Shown: in pieces, positions 62,902 through 64,000 of the stretch
Position numbering within the stretch: position 1 is the first letter of the stretch
Layout: the number at the start of each line of letters is the position of its first letter
Made by a program: the position numbers and the translations under genes
DNA from: Mordavella massiliensis
Lineage (GTDB): Bacteria; Bacillota; Clostridia; Lachnospirales; Lachnospiraceae
Length of the DNA: 64,000 bases
Reading direction: 5' to 3'
NCBI RefSeq assembly: GCF_016902415.1
Contig: NZ_JACJLV010000001.1
Location: 1 to 64,000 of the forward strand
The notes under the pieces: generated by a model
Seen by the model: only the letters and a program-made list of their open reading frames with translations
Database searches by the model: none
Told to the model about the DNA's origin: nothing

Positions 62902-64000
62902 TTAGAACAGTCGCAATACATCTTCAGAAGTTAACTCAGAACCAGTAGGACGTAGAGTAATAGTGTCCAGGTCAAGAGTGAAGGATGCAGAAATAAACTC
63001 AGGATAGTTTACTGTAAGTCCATTCAGAATGCGAATCATACATTCTCTATCCAACCCGAAAATACGAGTAGGACTTACTCCATCACGCTCAATAGAATCA
63101 TCAAGCAATGTTTCGAGTGTAAACTGGTAGTAGTCACCACAGGCTTCAGCAAATTTGTACAAGCTATACAGAATTACTCTGGCATCCGGAGAATCCCATC
63201 CACATCTCACCAAAGAGTTTAAGGTGATGGTTTCCTTACCAGATGCACTAATCTTTTCCTCCACATCACATTCAGCAAAAATGCGAGAGGTACCGAGAGG
63301 TGTTTTGTCCATGACAATTTTGAAAGCATCCACAACATTTCTTTTACCAAGCCCCTTCAAGTCATTCTCCATGACATCGGAGAGCATCATCTTAATGGAG
63401 TCCGGAGTATAAGAAACGCCCAGCTTCAGATTATTAACAAACCAGTTATATGCTGGAGTATAAACAAGATTACACAAAATCAAAGCCCATGCAGCATCTT
63501 CTGTTGCACCAATTTTGCATACAGCTTCTGCTACTGCGGTAGGAACACACTTACAATATTTGTCTCCTTCTGCTTTTTTATCATACACAACAAGACCGGC
63601 ATCCTGAACGAAATTTTTAAATGCGTCCTTCTTTTTATTCGCTACCAGTCCATCACCATCAGACATCCAAAATTCCGCACCGCAATCATAGTTGCAGAAA
63701 ATATTCATCCATTCAGCACGAGCACCAAAGCTAAAGTACCTATCTAATCCAGTCATCTTTCTCCCCTCCGAAATCTTATTTCTAATTGAATTGTATCTTA
63801 AACAATGTTCATGTATATCATGGCACTTGTGACAGTGAGTACAATTATCACCGATTTTTATGCCATTTGACATATCAATACAATGGCTCTTACACTCTGC
63901 TTCACATACACCACAGCCAATGCAATATAGCGTCTTTACAATAACGCTTCTGAATAGTGAGAAGAACCTGACATCATCCTTGCTCTTTGTACAATTCAAC
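62902..64000 (-). CDS. brxP: BrxP-like PAPS-reductase C-terminus fused to DUF4007 (5' end beyond window)
   Basis: The frame is open at the right edge; 365 residues of the C-terminal part are visible. They begin with a cysteine-rich cluster, TLYCIGCGVCEAECKSHC and DNCTHCHKCHDIHEHC, of the kind that ends PAPS-reductase/DndC-like proteins and would hold iron-sulfur centres. A DUF4007 domain follows, from MTGLDRYFSFGARAEW to LTSEDVLRLF, with DARVILYSLYKFAEACGDYY and GVSPTRIFGLDRECMIRIL. DUF4007 is known from DNA phosphorothioation and BREX type 4 loci. The ATP-pyrophosphatase domain, which would prove the call, is outside the window. Confidence 0.8.
   Translation of the reverse strand, partial: LNCTKSKDDVRFFSLFRSVIVKTLYCIGCGVCEAECKSHCIDMSNGIKIGDNCTHCHKCHDIHEHCLRYNSIRNKISEGRKMTGLDRYFSFGARAEWMNIFCNYDCGAEFWMSDGDGLVANKKKDAFKNFVQDAGLVVYDKKAEGDKYCKCVPTAVAEAVCKIGATEDAAWALILCNLVYTPAYNWFVNNLKLGVSYTPDSIKMMLSDVMENDLKGLGKRNVVDAFKIVMDKTPLGTSRIFAECDVEEKISASGKETITLNSLVRCGWDSPDARVILYSLYKFAEACGDYYQFTLETLLDDSIERDGVSPTRIFGLDRECMIRILNGLTVNYPEFISASFTLDLDTITLRPTGSELTSEDVLRLF

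Larger units (their letters stand above)
43662..64000. mobile_element. Serine-recombinase integrative element carrying a BREX-4-like defence operon (right end outside window)
   Basis: The left boundary is the abrupt loss of spoVT coding sequence at about 43,662, next to three large serine recombinases. Content to the right is accessory: toxin-like gene, Xre regulators, ImmA/IrrE peptidase, DUF3791 fragment and defence genes. Base composition becomes distinctly more AT-rich from about 53,450. No copy of the spoVT 5' end is found inside the window, so the right end is presumed beyond 64,000. Whether all the accessory DNA is one element or a nested set is not decided. Confidence 0.65.

Noticed and set aside
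1-64000. CRISPR arrays, rRNA genes, IS-type transposases and a replication origin.
   Set aside because: No regularly spaced repeats, rRNA motifs, DDE transposase genes or DnaA-box clusters were seen on reading both strands.

Overview
The window comes from a low-to-medium GC Gram-positive anaerobe of the class Clostridia, most likely a spore-forming Lachnospiraceae. The evidence is a selenocysteine-dependent glycine reductase operon, a SCIFF peptide with its radical-SAM maturase, HemZ, SpoVT, a SecD-SecF fusion, and a DUF5716/DUF5717 gene set that I know mainly from Lachnospiraceae. No species is assigned.

Positions 1-43,100 are chromosomal backbone, almost all on the minus strand. Reading left to right: a TraX-like membrane protein cut by the window edge; an isoamylase-like protein that has lost its catalytic residues; a sugar-type solute-binding lipoprotein; a UvrD-family helicase, gltX and a ThrE-type exporter pair (one fused to a GNAT domain); the glycine reductase operon; purB; a polar amino-acid ABC transporter; a three-gene set of unknown function (TPR protein, Hsp70/actin-like DUF5716, giant DUF5717); a MarR regulator; tRNA-Gly(GCC); and a housekeeping run aspS-hisS-hemZ-MBL hydrolase-relA-apt-recJ-secDF-scfB-scfA.

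The glycine block is transcribed right to left. A Na+/alanine-glycine symporter has its own promoter. It is followed by a second promoter, a glycine riboswitch and a terminator, then grdX-grdE-grdB-trxB-trxA-grdA-grdC-grdD. grdA and grdB each carry an in-frame UGA at the known selenocysteine position, so each appears as two pieces in a naive translation. Together the genes import glycine and reduce it to acetyl phosphate plus ammonia with electrons from thioredoxin.

At about 43,660 the backbone is interrupted inside codon 11 of spoVT. From there to the right edge lies accessory DNA: three tandem large serine recombinases, a MazF-like toxin, Xre regulators, an ImmA/IrrE peptidase next to an array of GAAGTT operators, and a frameshifted DUF3791 gene. 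Beyond them is a clearly more AT-rich defence operon: a PAPS-reductase/DUF4007 protein (BrxP-like, cut by the edge), BrxC-like ATPase, PglZ, BrxL-like AAA+ protein, a small zinc-ribbon protein and a DndA/IscS-like cysteine desulfurase. I read this as a type 4 BREX system with its own sulfur donor, meaning a BREX/DNA-phosphorothioation hybrid carried on an element that disrupts a sporulation regulator. The right end of the element, the start of brxP and the missing 5' end of spoVT are outside the window.
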